64,000 nt of DNA from contig CANUEZ040000117.1 of NCBI GenBank assembly GCA_948099385.1, positions 916,001 through 980,000 on the forward strand, given 5' to 3'. The DNA comes from Fasciola hepatica (Eukaryota; Platyhelminthes; Trematoda; Plagiorchiida; Fasciolidae). This document shows, in pieces, positions 1 to 10,480 of the stretch. Position numbers and translations under genes: made by a program. The notes beneath the pieces were generated by a model. It was not told where the DNA came from, made no database searches, and was given only the letters and a program-made list of their open reading frames with translations. Every line of letters starts with the position of its first letter. Position 1 is the stretch's first letter.

Positions 1-74
1 TCATACATGGCTGAGTTACGACGCGAAAAGGCCGTATAAAGGCATGGAATACTATAGCTAGAAGCCGATTTGCT

Positions 75-175
75 GGTAGAGTGGTTTAGATCGTTTAATG
101 GCCATCTCGGAGGTTAGAAGTTCGAATCAACTCCACCGCCAACGGTCACTTTGGTGGTAAACGGTAATCCCCACT
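75..175 (+). repeat. tRNA-like SINE head (candidate)
   Basis: A box A-like stretch (GGTAGAGTGGTTTAGA, from 75) is followed about 30 bases later by a box B-like stretch (AGTTCGAATC, 119-128). GGTAGAG at 75-81 can pair with CTCCACC at 131-137 with one mismatch, like an acceptor stem, but the cloverleaf is too short (about 64 nt) and the T stem is poor. The tail around GGTCACTTTGGTGGT is shared with a minus-strand copy near 44.0 kb, which argues for a dispersed tRNA-derived SINE rather than a tRNA gene. Confidence 0.4.
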
Positions 176-179
176 GTCT

Positions 180-1800
180 TGAGGCCCGTCACCATACTTG
201 ACCACAGGGACCCTATGTGGTTCATCAAGTCAAGGCTCGGGGTCTGGTTTCCTGATATCTATACTAGTGTAGCGGACTTTCGAGGCCATGGGATATACCC
301 CTTCCACTGCATTCATGCGCAAGCATGTAATGAAAGGAGTTATGCCAGGGATGATTTTGTTGCACCTCAAAGTAGTGGATATTTCATAGCACAGCTGGTG
401 CTATAACTTCATGATCATGAACTATAAATGGGTTCTGCTTTTGTGTCACTCTACCGTCGACTGATCTGCTGACTGCATCACGCCCATGCTCATAAACCCA
501 TTGGTCGGTTGGTTGATACCGACTTGCATAAAACCCGCACGCATGAATGTATATATCTTTCACGACCGGTTTGTTTCTACCAGCTTGACTTCGGCATTGG
601 GCCATGCGCGCTGGACGATCCGTTGCCTGCAGAGCATAGCTGGTTATCCGTAATCGAATGCAGGTACAGCTTCCTTGGGCTACAAATGGCCCACTAGTTT
701 ATCTGCTAACTTACTTACGTGCCATTCAACGAATTTCCCATGTACTGTGTTCTTAATAATTGCAAACAAAAACATACACCAATCTTAACCGGACAAACAG
801 AACATCCCCAATCAACGGTAACGCATTGTGATTGGTCAATTTTGCATCGTCATGCTGGTTCAAGGGTAGACGAGTGCACTGCAACAAAATGTGCTACTGA
901 CTCTGCCGACTGTCGTTCTGAACGCGCGAAATCCTAGGCTTGAACCATTTCAGCACACCATTGACAAGGTTGATTCAAGTATTACAGTCATCAAGATGTG
1001 AACTTTGTCGGTTACTAACCTTTACCATCATTTTCTAACAAAAGTACCATGTTTGCTGCACAGAGTTGTAGAAACCGTTCCAAACTGACTGATTTTAACT
1101 GTTCCGTTGTATGCATCTTCGTAGCGTACACGGAATTGTTCCGCAAATGCAAGTGTCAGCCTTCTCCGTAAATTACCACATTCTGTGCCCGAAACAAATG
1201 ACTTCTATGCCACTTCGATTGATGTTAATTTATTGCTTCTTTTGATCGTGTATACGGAAATCCTTTCACACTTTGTTTCTTAAGTTACAATGTAGTGACC
1301 GAGTGGCCCGAAATGGAATCAGAAAACACCAACTGGTGCTGAAATATTTTGGTGTTTTAGCATATAAAATTAGTTACCTATATAGGCATGAAATACGTAA
1401 CAGAACGCGTGTGTACACAGGTATTGTTCCTTGAGTAGTATGGTTGGTGGGCCCACGCTGCTCAACATAGTCACGAGCTGTGGAAGCAGATCATGCGCGA
1501 GATATTCGTACTGAGATAATAAATATCCAGGGTTTCACTAAAATGAGTCATACGCCCATGGTGAATTTGTTTTGTGTGGAAATGTACGGATACTGACGAG
1601 TGCACACTGAGCAAATGAACACTAATTTAAACATTTCGATCCCGTGGTGATTCTGAGTAAACAATTCAGAAGACAAACACCACGAGGGTAATTCCTTTCG
1701 TATAGTTTCATCGGTCGTGTACTTTTAAAATCCAGCAGGAAAAATAACTACCATATCAAACCAAATGAATAACTGGAGTAGTTTCATTAGTCTCGTAGTC
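180..1800. other. No recognisable feature
   Basis: Only short reading frames (under 80 codons) with no recognisable motif. I see no repeat family, RNA gene or splice-flanked exon here. Confidence 0.5.
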
Positions 1801-1804
1801 ATGT

Positions 1805-1818
1805 TTGTGTGTGTGTGT

Positions 1819-1891
<73 letters not shown>

Positions 1892-1896
1892 TGTGT
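1805..1896. repeat. Compound microsatellite (GT)n(CT)n(GT)n
   Basis: Perfect GT dinucleotides to about 1822, then CT to 1874, then GT to 1896. It lies about 20 bases beyond the stop codon of the minus-strand Penelope-like remnant at 1917-2330. Confidence 0.95.
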
Positions 1897-1916
1897 ATGT
1901 GACTACTTGTGGTTGG

Positions 1917-2330
1917 CTAAAGCCATAGCAGATTAAAGGTGAAGTTTATACGCTTTTGGACACATATGGCCGGTTTCATTTGAGCGATCGATGATGCTTC
2001 AAGTATCCTTAGTCGGTGTTTGTCGCGATTATGTAGCAAAATCGAGAGCGCGTTCGCTGGATCTACCTTGTGACCATTTTCGATCAGAGGGTGAGCGCTG
2101 GCCGAGGTCGGCCTACGTGATGCTGTCGATTGTTGTGGGCTGGGCTGAGTTATTGCGTCACGTACGTACTTTGGAATGTGTTCGGCCGTTCTATAGTTCG
2201 CAGTGATCGATTGGTCATACCGATGTATGCTTCGTTGCAGCTGCAAGAGAAGGCGTAGATGCAGTGGTAGTTAGATTAGACTGAATGACTATCTTTGAAT
2301 GAGGACGTGGGGAGATGACGTATGAATGAG
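1917..2330 (-). pseudogene. Penelope-like element remnant 1: GIY-YIG endonuclease
   Basis: On the minus strand the 109-codon frame ending at 1917 carries the C-terminal signature of the GIY-YIG domain of Penelope-like retrotransposons: HPLIENGHKVDPANA, then ILEASSIAQMKPAICVQKR, ending in NLLWL and a stop. The GIY-YIG core itself (CIY, then CSCNEAYIG) lies just upstream at about 2212-2272 in a second frame, so a frameshift separates the core from the tail. In PLEs this domain follows the reverse transcriptase and cuts the target DNA; no RT is seen upstream here. Two further remnants of the same kind lie at 11.3-11.7 and 32.1-32.7 kb, all on the minus strand. The copy is broken and truncated at its 5' side. 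Confidence 0.75.
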
Positions 2331-2349
2331 TGAAAGCGCAGTGCAGCGG

Positions 2350-3655
2350 CGTAATATGTTCTATGTAAAGCATTTTTGATGCGTTATATAGTAAGCCGAG
2401 TTATTGACTCTCCTTTGTACGGGAGTGATGTGTACATTTCTAGCCCGGGCACCCAAGATACCGATGACTGGGTCTGGTTTCTTGTCTGACTATCAAAACG
2501 AGTGAATACGGGAGGATATCCGTTATCACTTGAAGTGGCGTTTATAATTACCTCTTCGTTTAGTAGAGTATCTTCCGTACAGATTTGTCTTGCCCTGAAG
2601 AATAGTGTTCAGACCAAATCTCTTTTATGTTCTGTTGGTGAGAAGCTTTTGAAATGGAGGTACTTTCCAGACCAAGTCTTCTTCCGGAAAATGGATCGTC
2701 GAATACATCCGTTCCCTTTCCGCGTTTATAAAACATCGAGGAAGGATAGCGACCCTTGCTGTTCCAATTCACATGTGAACTACAAGTTCAGATGCGATTC
2801 GTTGATGAAGGCCGACTAAGAATACTACAGGCATCATCAACCCCTCACACCAAACCGGCCCTGTGTCCAAAACCGTACGACCTTCACCCTTGATCTACCC
2901 CGGGTTCATCCAACCACAATGCTGTTGCACACACAAACGCTGATTGGTCCAAATGGGTTTTCTCAAATAGCATATGAATAACACAAAATCACATAAAAAT
3001 CACTTGGATTGCACTAATAATGATTGCAGAATTACGAGTTCACAAGTTTCTGTTCTTGTTACTATTTCATCCGGGAGGCAGTGGGATATGAAGGGGAAAT
3101 AAATTTTGGCCGGTAATCCACCTGACTGTCACGTGTTGCACAGTCGGTAAAAATACTGTTCATTATAATCCTGGGAACTCAAAATCCCGTAGCACGTATT
3201 TCCGATCGATCATAGTTCTTATTGTCATCTGGTTGTTGATGTAATAACGGAGAGTTATTGTTTTCATCACTTCATCGGCACGACTTTGACAGTGCTAAAT
3301 GGATGTGCTGAACACTTTGGCGATCAGGTTTGGGTACTAGTTACTAGGTGAGCGATTTCGAAGGTGTACCGTAGCCAACACTGCTGCAGGCACCACAATC
3401 GGTAGACTTTGGCACTGTCAACAAGGAAAATAACACCAACATATGTTGGTTGAGCCTCCAGTTTCAACGAAAATTTCTCCGAAAAGCTATTGGGTATTTC
3501 AGTGTTCTTTTCCAATTGATACTCGAATAGAAGCGTACTACTCGCTCAGAAAAAATATGTCATTCCGACTTTTGTGCGCTGCAGATTACTGAGAATGACG
3601 TTTATGTCGCAAAAATCTAATGACCAGCAGAGGTGAAATGATCCGTGGAGAAGTG
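2350..3655. other. No recognisable feature
   Basis: The frames at 2502-2819 (+, 105 codons) and 2560-2772 (-) overlap on opposite strands, and neither shows a motif I recognise. No RT blocks were found, although this is where the rest of the neighbouring PLE would be expected. Confidence 0.45.
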
Positions 3656-3660
3656 AATGC

Positions 3661-3985
3661 TCAGTTCAGTTCAGTTCAGTTCAGTTCAGTTCAGTTCAGT
3701 TCAGTTCAGTTCAGTTCAGTTCAGTTCAGTTCAGTTCAGTTCAGTTCAGTTCAGTTCAGTTCAGTTCAGTTCAGTTCAGTTCAGTTCAGTTCAGTTCAGT
3801 TCAGTTCAGTTCAGTTCAGTTCAGTTCAGTTCAGTTCAGTTCAGTTCAGTTCAGTTCAGTTCAGTTCAGTTCAGTTCAGTTCAGTTCAGTTCAGTTCAGT
3901 TCAGTTCAGCTCAGCTCAGTTCAGTTCAGTTCAGTTCAGTTCAGTTCAGTTCAGTTCAGTTCAATTCAGTTCAGTTCAGTTCAGT
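3661..3985. repeat. TCAGT pentanucleotide array, about 65 units
   Basis: A nearly perfect TCAGT tandem array. Interruptions are two TCAGC units around 3906-3915 and a TCAAT unit at 3961. The pentamer lacks stop codons in plus-strand frames, which creates two spurious open frames that repeat FSSVQ; these are not genes. Confidence 0.97.
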
Positions 3986-3989
3986 TCGC

Positions 3990-4365
3990 ACATGATTCTG
4001 TGGGGCTGAACTCAGTTGGGTGTCTAGATAGTCGTGTTGTCGTTGAGTTTTCGTAGATCCCAACAATGCGCAATATTATTTTTTTCGGGATGTAAAACCC
4101 TATGTGCAAAATCAGGTATGACACAGAAAAACGAGGAAAAGAAAGACGTTTTTTCTCTAGTTCTAAGTGCACTAAATATACTTCGTGGAACAGTGCTCAC
4201 CTCACACAGGTCTACTGCTTTCTTAGAAGCCTACACTGTCGTTTTATTCAGGACCTCCTCCGGTAGTTTATTTCAAAAGGGTATGATTATTTGCGAAGCA
4301 ATTCGCCTTAAGCTGGAGCCTTAAGTATTCCCTTTTTTCGGTATTAGGTTATTACTCCGTGAGCT
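3990..4365. other. No recognisable feature
   Basis: Short overlapping frames on both strands without recognisable motifs. Confidence 0.4.
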
Positions 4366-4369
4366 TCCC

Positions 4370-4750
4370 CCCCTCTTCCTCTAGGATCAGAGATGGAAGC
4401 TCCTCTGATTTTGTACTTGACACTGCATTTATTATCTGTCTCTATAAAGTCCCCGTGCAAGATCCTTCTTCTGAATGAAAACAGGGCCAGAGCTCGTAGA
4501 CGCTGTGTGTAAGTATTTCCCCTTCACAAGTCACGATCCTTGTGGGTAGACTTTGTACTTTTCCTGGGCAATCCTCATCCTTCTGGTTGTACGACGCCCA
4601 GGCTTGCACGTAATGCTCCATGTACGACTTAACTAGAGCTCTGTAAGTTGGCACGAAAAACTCCGGCTCTCTAAATTACATGGTGGCTGTAGGTACAAGG
4701 AATCCTCTCCCGACATTTTTTTTACTGTCGTACTCTTCTGCTTCTACCAG
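4370..4750 (-). pseudogene. LINE reverse transcriptase C-terminal remnant
   Basis: The minus-strand frame at 4442-4654 reads PTYRALVKSYMEHYVQAW, then NQKDEDCPGKVQ. This matches the thumb/C-terminal block of CR1/jockey-like LINE reverse transcriptases, in which an LV(R/K)P-(L/M)EY-QAW motif is followed by LEKVQRRATK. Here the LEKVQRR stretch has changed and the downstream part is shifted in frame. No catalytic palm (YADD) block or endonuclease is visible upstream, so this is a short 3' relic. Family placement is approximate. Confidence 0.65.
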
Positions 4751-4759
4751 AATCTTACC

Positions 4760-6045
4760 CTTGAGTGTAAAACTCAGTTAGTGTCAAATCAGGCATCCAC
4801 ACTTGCATAATCTAGCGTGTTTGTGACTGCCTTAAGCCTGATCGCTACGTAAGTGGGAATACTTGACCTTTTAACCCCTAAGAGCAAATTGCCCAACGGG
4901 GCAAATTATGCTTCTGACCAATTGCATTGCTCTATGAATTTGGAAAAGTAAACTACTGAGCTTTGTACCATTGCTTCTCTGTGAAGACGTTTGGATCACT
5001 GAATCTTCAGAGATTTTCGTTCAAAAGATGTGTTCTCTAGGTTTCTTACGCTTCAGAAGACTTTATTTGCCATCAGATCCCATCAGCTTCTTGTCTACAG
5101 CTTTCCAAGAATGCCAAGCTTCCAAGGTCATCCTACATATCTCCTGACTGCTCAGTGATTATGGAGTTACGAAAATCATCAACGTGTGCCATGATCAACA
5201 TCAATTTGAAAAAACTATGGAGACTTAAGTTTTCACATTTTGTTGAGCACGATTTAGTTTCCATTGACTACCCCTACTGTTCCAAGAGCAACTCAGTGTC
5301 GCGTTAAAAAAGGAGCTGTCATACATCTCTAAAGAAGTTGCACACCGAGCTATAGTATCATTCACATCATGTCTGTTTCGCCCGCTTCATTGATTGATCA
5401 ACTAAACAGACTTTTTCCATCAAGTCACCGTACCCAGTGTTAACCAAATATTTACCGGAAAAATGATGCTTGATTTTGCAATTATCTCTTCCGTTTCCCT
5501 TTTCACTTCACTGAAAATAATCGTGAGATTTCTACCTGAGCACAAGTTTACCAAGAATTCGAACAGATTAGCTTTTGGTATTCAAATGGTTTTTAGATGG
5601 AAGATGATCCTCTAATTCATCATCCTTTCTAGTACCATGAAAAACTCGGTTTCGGTTTTTATCACTGATTAGTCATCTCTTATGACGCGGATTCTTGCCA
5701 GTACTGTCACTGAGGTGGACAATCTAAATTGCATTAACTATTACCCCTGTAAACGCCAATGGCAGCTTTCGGCTAAGAACTGGAAATGTGCCCGATGCCC
5801 ACGACTCAGTTTACTTTTCAACTTTTTTGCGACTCACAGACGGACCCTCGGCCGACTATCTATGAGCGAAAATGCCACTGCGGGCGGTAAGGGCATTTCT
5901 GGTGGGCTTTCATCTTTGATATCAAGTGGTCAGTACTAAGTGAAAGGAAACTAATTGAATACTGATCAGCCGAACTATCACAATGGCACGTCAGATGAAC
6001 GCTTCCATATTTACCATAGTGGAAAATCTATCTGCATTTTTCACA
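4760..6045. other. No recognisable feature
   Basis: The upstream part of the LINE would be expected on the minus strand here, but I could not find RT palm motifs. The 85-codon frame at 5682-5939 (+) is unrecognised. Confidence 0.4.
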
Positions 6046-6049
6046 TCCG

Positions 6050-6090
6050 AATGTCCAACGCTGTGAGCCGGAATCGAACCTGCCTGTATA
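6050..6090 (-). promoter_or_regulatory. Perfect pol III box B (SINE remnant)
   Basis: The minus strand reads GGCAGGTTCGATTCCGG at about 6062-6080, a perfect GGTTCGANTCC B box inside a T-arm-like stem. No convincing box A or cloverleaf accompanies it, so a tRNA-derived SINE scrap is more likely than a tRNA gene. Confidence 0.35.
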
Positions 6091-6241
6091 TTTCTCGCGT
6101 TGTTTGTTTATTGAAGTAGTATAACAAATCTTGGTTACAAAGGACTATGCACGTGCGACCTTAGTGTGAAGGACGTTTTTTTACTTCCGATATGAGTAGT
6201 ATGGCAATGTATCTGGATGACAAGAAAAACGTTCCCTGGAA

Positions 6242-6284
6242 GCACACGACCGGTTTCGAGGTTACTGCCGCTCATCAGGTATGC
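6242..6284 (-). ncRNA. Hammerhead ribozyme, type I, intact core
   Basis: Read on the minus strand this 43-nt stretch has every hammerhead part in order: stem I 5' strand GCAUAC, core CUGAUGA, stem II GCGG-CAGUAA-CCUC, core GAAA, a self-complementary stem III ACCGGU (its first A is the last A of GAAA), cleavage residue C after GGU, and stem I 3' strand GUGUGC. Stem I forms six pairs including one G-U. Stem II has one C-U mismatch. The palindromic stem III has no loop, as in the minimal hammerheads of Penelope-like elements and retrozymes, which are thought to act as dimers (family knowledge). The surrounding 110 bases recur inverted at 6370-6483. Self-cleavage is predicted, not shown. Confidence 0.8.
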
Positions 6285-6385
6285 GTACGCGGTACTCTTC
6301 CGCCCATTCATGCCTATACTTGAGCACTCCATAGTTGATTCACAGCTATTTTCTCATTTAAATCGAACGAAAGAGTACAGGGTAC

Positions 6386-6428
6386 GCTTACCTGATGTGC
6401 AGCAATAACCGCGAAACCGATCGTGTGC
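6386..6428 (+). ncRNA. Hammerhead ribozyme, decayed copy
   Basis: The same layout as the minus-strand copy: GCUUAC, CUGAUGU, stem II GCAG-CAAUAA-CCGC, GAAA, CCGAUC, GUGUGC. The last A of CUGAUGA is U, stem I has a U-U mismatch and the stem III palindrome is broken, so activity is unlikely. Its stem II 3' side (CCGC) pairs perfectly with the other copy's 5' side (GCGG), suggesting an ancestral GCGG/CCGC stem. Confidence 0.7.
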
Positions 6429-6489
6429 TTCCGGGGAGATTTGGTCCTGTCATCCAGATATAATCCCATACTACTCATATCGAAAACTC

Positions 6490-7290
6490 ATACTCGGGAC
6501 CACGCGTCCTCGTTCTGAAGGTTAGCCGTGTTAATTGACGAATTGACTTTGCAAGCATCACTGTGTGATGCCCTTCCAGTCCACGCACACTCCATTCGAT
6601 TCAAATGAGATTACAGTTTTAGACGTTTTGAACTGTTTGCATTGTAACATGCAAGGATCAAGGCTAATCGTCCGGTGTACCGGAAAGTTGAGAAGAGGGA
6701 AAAGACAACAAACCGGGTGTCGATTACCTACGGAAGGGACTACTATGATCGTTATATACTTGGTCGTGGTCCACAAGTAAGCAAGCAAGATCACAAATGA
6801 AGCCGTTTCTATGACTAGGCGTGTGAGGAGGAAGATTTCTGAACTTTGTGATAGAAGACAGCTGAGAGACGGCTTTGGAAAATACAAAATGCAGGCAGTG
6901 ATCACTGCCAGTGAGTAATGTATCGATGGATTTGTCACGAAAATCAGGGTGCTTGGTAATGCTGAGATCAACGAGCTTGTCTTTGCGTAAAATAATTCAT
7001 CACTCAGTGCGAACGCTTAATTCACCATTGAAAACCGTGGAAGCACCGTACAGCCGTTTCGTCCCTGTTAGGAAACATCAGCAGTGCACACCGTCGCAAT
7101 GATGCCTTCGGTCAGGTAAATGATGACCGATGGATAACGCTGGTGGATGTATAGCGAATGATCTTTATTTATTTGATCCCCGTCAATAGGCAGATGTGTC
7201 CAGAGACTGCACAACATGCTCCGAAACCTAAAGTCGTGATTGTTGGTTGCAATATGTGGTAGTAGATTTGATTGACTGTATTTGTATACT
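6490..7290. other. No recognisable feature
   Basis: The 137-codon minus-strand frame at 6558-6971 is the longest here. It is hydrophobic in parts but shows no family motif and is overlapped by open frames on the other strand. Confidence 0.4.
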
Positions 7291-7298
7291 ACTTACCG

Positions 7299-7724
7299 TG
7301 TAGGTACCGGCTGAGGCATTCATAGGCGGCCAAGTTCCGTTAGCACACAGCATCTGTCCAAAATCGATGGAAAAGCTGGGATCAGCAAAGCAGATGGATG
7401 TCGCAATCAGTTCGTGATGAAACGGAACGATATCCTCCAGCCAGACACCAACAGACATGCACACCGAACCGAATTTATTCAGACAACCAGCAAGGAACAG
7501 TTGTTTCAATCGATTAGGACGAACTCAGCCAGTCGGGTGCGCAAACAAAAGAGCCAGTCAGAACCTTTGGTTAAGGAAAACGTTCTAGACCAGTGTGATT
7601 CGTGCAATGATTTGACTTCGGTCATCAAACATCTCATGCAAGCTGATTGTTTTTGTACGATAAAACGCGGTGGTTAAGAAGCAGAGAGGTCTTCTCACCA
7701 AAGCCAGTGGGAGGCTACTGAGTA
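7299..7724 (+). repeat. 5' LTR of element B
   Basis: Starts TGTAGGTACC, which matches TGAGGGTACT at the start of the 3' LTR. Both share CCGTTAGCA/CCGTTAACA, TCTGTCCAAAATCGA, a GATCAG...CAGTTCGTGA block, a region of inverted CCAAT-like sites, and the GTCTTCTCA(C/T) block near the end. The TATA region is degenerate here. Confidence 0.75.
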
Positions 7725-7740
7725 TGGTGTCAAATGAGCT
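7725..7740 (+). promoter_or_regulatory. Primer-binding site of element B
   Basis: TGGTGTCAAATGAG directly follows the 5' LTR. The sister copy at 21.17 kb reads TGGTGTCAGAGAAG. This resembles the complement of a tRNA-Leu 3' end (TGGTGTCAGAAGTGG in many Ty3/gypsy elements), so minus-strand DNA synthesis was probably primed by tRNA-Leu. The tRNA assignment is an inference. Confidence 0.55.
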
Positions 7741-7879
7741 TGGTGAACCACGAGGCAGTTTGACAGTGAATACACCAAGACCATATGATGAACCTCTTCC
7801 GTATCTGTTGGACATGAAAAACCTTAATCACTGGACAGACGAATGAGGACAGTGGGAGCAGAGATAATAATTTTTGATT

Positions 7880-8480
7880 ATACTTATACATCTGTATTCC
7901 AAGTCAAAGAAGTGTTAGATGACGATGTTACACCACCTTCTTGGAGATGAAGAAAGCCGGATTTCAAGCGCACACTCGTTCGATGTTGACGAGGACCAAC
8001 AAGATCCCATGACGATGGTCCAGAAGATGGATGAGTACTGCTCGAGTCAGCCGAATGGGATATTTGAACGATTTCAGTTTTGTCGCAGAGAACACCATGG
8101 AAATGAAACCAGCGATGATTAAGTTTTAATCCTTAGGATTCTAGCCAACTCGTGGAGTTTTCAAAGCTGCATGAAATCTAATTTATTGCTTGACAAGCTG
8201 GTGACCAGCAAGCGGAATAATGCTACGACAAAAATATTCTCACTGACACACAAACGTGGTTTAAAGACTTGCATTAAGGTATTCAGAAGGGAAGAAGGCA
8301 CCACAAAACAGATAAGGCATCTCACAGAACACTTCACAACGACGGAGATGAACGCCGTAAAGCGAGATACGCTCATCACAGGTACTTTCTGCGGTCATAG
8401 GGGCCATAAACAAAAGGAAAACTGTCCATTCTAGGGGAAGACATGTTCTAATTGAGGAAAGCTGAACACTTTCTCTTGAA
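7880..8480 (+). pseudogene. gag of element B
   Basis: Broken coding sequence of the Ty3/gypsy Gag. Visible pieces: FDVDEDQQDPMTMVQKMDEY (about 7980-8040), IFERFQFCRREHHGNE (about 8063-8110), then two degenerate CCHC zinc knuckles, GHRGHKQKENCPF (about 8390-8432) and GKTCSN-stop-GKLNTF (about 8435-8475). The first cysteine of knuckle 1 is lost; in knuckle 2 the second cysteine is a TGA and the histidine is threonine. Gag would coat the element's RNA. Stops and frameshifts rule out function. The same FDVDE-like block recurs on the minus strand near 21.0 kb. Confidence 0.7.
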
Positions 8481-8579
8481 GGTGTAATTCACTTCCCGAA
8501 AATCTACCAACAAGCCAGTTAATTCTAAAGAAACAGCAACGGTCCCCGTTGTCGCCACACAAACAACGGGCTGTTCGCG

Positions 8580-10153
8580 AGCATTGTTTGCAACTGGATT
8601 CCAATGCCTCGGTGAATACCATTCCTGTATCCTACGGTGGTGAAGCCGCGATCAAACGGTGCACTACGAGTTTGTGGATGTGGAGTGGAAAGGAAACAGA
8701 GTTTCGACGTCAAAAACAAAGATTTACGCTACACACAAAGTCAAAGTTTTGTTGACCGAAAAGTGCTTGCCACTGATACGCGGACTTGATGCTACTCTGC
8801 ATTTGGATTTCGTCACAGTGAATGAGACTAATTTCGTCAACAGTTCGAAAAAAACTAACATTTTTTTCGTGGGCACCAATGTTTTGACTCTCAGCTGGGA
8901 CTTTTCTCTTGTAGAGCTTATCTATCAGTTTTTGGCAGTTCAGTGCCTGCTGCAATGTCAGCCAGATGTGTCCCCGTAGCCCTATGAAAAACTAGGCTCT
9001 GTGGATTAGAGTGTCAGCTGGGTTCAAAAGGTAATTTCCGAGGTTGATGAGTCATCAATTTCCTTTAACCAAGTCGTAATTTCCACTTACAAATCTGGAA
9101 CCATTCGCTTACGCCTGGACCCTAAACATATGAACCCCGCTCTCAGGGGAAGCAACACTGACTGCCGATACTTGATGGTGCCTTTTCATGAATTACTTTT
9201 CTTTACCAAGGTCAGTTTCCCTTCAGCTTCCTGGCAGCGGGAGCTGGATGACCAATTTTACTGCCCCATTCCGTCGATTTCGTTTGCCTTCGATTACCTT
9301 TCGGATTGAAGGTATTCAGAGAAATTTTCCAGGAGCTTCTTGTTTGGGCACTTGATAACCTAAAAGTTATGATATACGTCGTAGACAATGTGCTGCTTCC
9401 CGATGAGATACCAAAGAAACACGATTTACATTTGTAGGACTTCTTGAGAAGTTGTACGGAAAATAAAAACTCCATGCATCACCTGTCTCTTTCCATGGAC
9501 ATCTTTTGACGGCCAAGGGACCTACAGCCGATCCAGAAATAGATGAAATTGATCTTAAACATGCTCGCGCCCGAAAATCCCAAGGGGACTTTACGTATCC
9601 GTGGTGTGACTAACTAATTAAGCAGGTTTTGCCGCTCCTGTCGAATTTGATGCAACCCATTCGACAACCCACTCACAAGGGGACACTGTAGAACTGGGGC
9701 ACGAGGTGAAAATAAGACATTCGAAAATATTAAAAATGATGGTTTGCACAACACCAATATAAGCTTACTACCCACCCGACCTACCTCTAATCGTCCGGCA
9801 GGACAACCAACAGTCCGACCTCCGACCGGTGCTTCCTGGAAATGGACGACCTATCGATTATGGTATTTGCAGCTTTTTTCCACCCGAGAAGAATTACTTT
9901 CCGATTGAAAAAAATGCTCACTAGGGTCTTGGCTTTGGAGTGTTTTAGGACTTATGCTTACGAAATGAAGAAGGTCATTCAAAGAGATCACAATCCACTT
10001 ATCACTTGCCCCACAAAACCGATGAGTGATGTCCCGAAACGTTTACAAAGGATGCTGGTCAGGATCCAAACGTACGGATATGACCTAGATCATCTCCCAG
10101 GAGGTCAAATGCGCATCACAGCCACCTTACTTCTTACGTGCTTCACGGATTAG
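8580..10153 (+). pseudogene. pol of element B: protease, RT, RNase H
   Basis: A protease-like block (LQLDSNASVNTIPV, about 8590) holds DSN where DTG is expected. RT pieces follow: TIRLRLDPKHMNPALR (about 9100-9145), FTKVSFPSASWQRELDD (about 9204-9255) and MIYVVDNVLLPDE (about 9370-9405), in which the usual YxDD is YVVDN. RNase H is the best preserved part: RQDNQQSDLRPVL (about 9800), then ALECFRTYAYEMKKVI, DHNPLI and MSDVPKRLQRMLVR in the 103-codon frame ending 10153, with LPGGQM near the end. Several frames must be joined, so it is dead. Integrase is missing. Confidence 0.75.
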
Positions 10154-10465
10154 GAACGTATGTCAGCGAAGTTAGAGCCCATTTCAGTGGCAGACTGCAG
10201 TTCCTTTATTATGGTGATGTTTTCAAGATTGACCTCCTGCTTATCATGAAAACAACAAGCGTGGTCCATCGTTTGCATGCTCATTTCCTCCGAGCCATGT
10301 ATTCTTGAAACATAACTTCCCGAAAAGGAACCCTAATTCACCAGTGCGGAATTCCAGCAGGTAAATAGAGAAATAGAAGACACGTGCGCATTTGAAAGAC
10401 CAGAATTTCAAGAAATAAAAGGAGTCCACAAGAATCCGGGAGAACGAGAAGCCGCTGCACCTATC

Positions 10466-10478
10466 AAAGAAGGGAGGA
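10466..10478 (+). promoter_or_regulatory. Polypurine tract of element B
   Basis: AAAGAAGGGAGGA, two bases before the TG that starts the 3' LTR. This is the expected primer site for plus-strand DNA synthesis. Confidence 0.6.
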
Positions 10479-10480
10479 CG

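Larger units (their letters stand above)
6187..6483. repeat. Inverted pair of hammerhead-bearing repeats
   Basis: The minus-strand segment 6300-6187 and the plus-strand segment 6370-6483 align along roughly 110 bases, from GAGTAC ahead of the ribozyme through GTGTGCTTCC and GTCATCCAGATA to CCATACTACTCATATCG. The two point away from each other across a 70-base spacer. The shared block is longer than the ribozyme, so it is a dispersed element unit, plausibly a PLE terminal repeat or a small retrozyme-like non-autonomous element. No target duplication was found. Confidence 0.75.

Noticed and set aside
206..219. GGACCCTATGTGGT identical to part of the Tc1-like TIR at 35278
   Set aside because: Similarity does not extend beyond 14 bases, so it is probably chance.
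3620..4009. 129- and 112-codon frames repeating FSSVQ
   Set aside because: They are the TCAGT microsatellite read in two frames; no coding signal outside the array.
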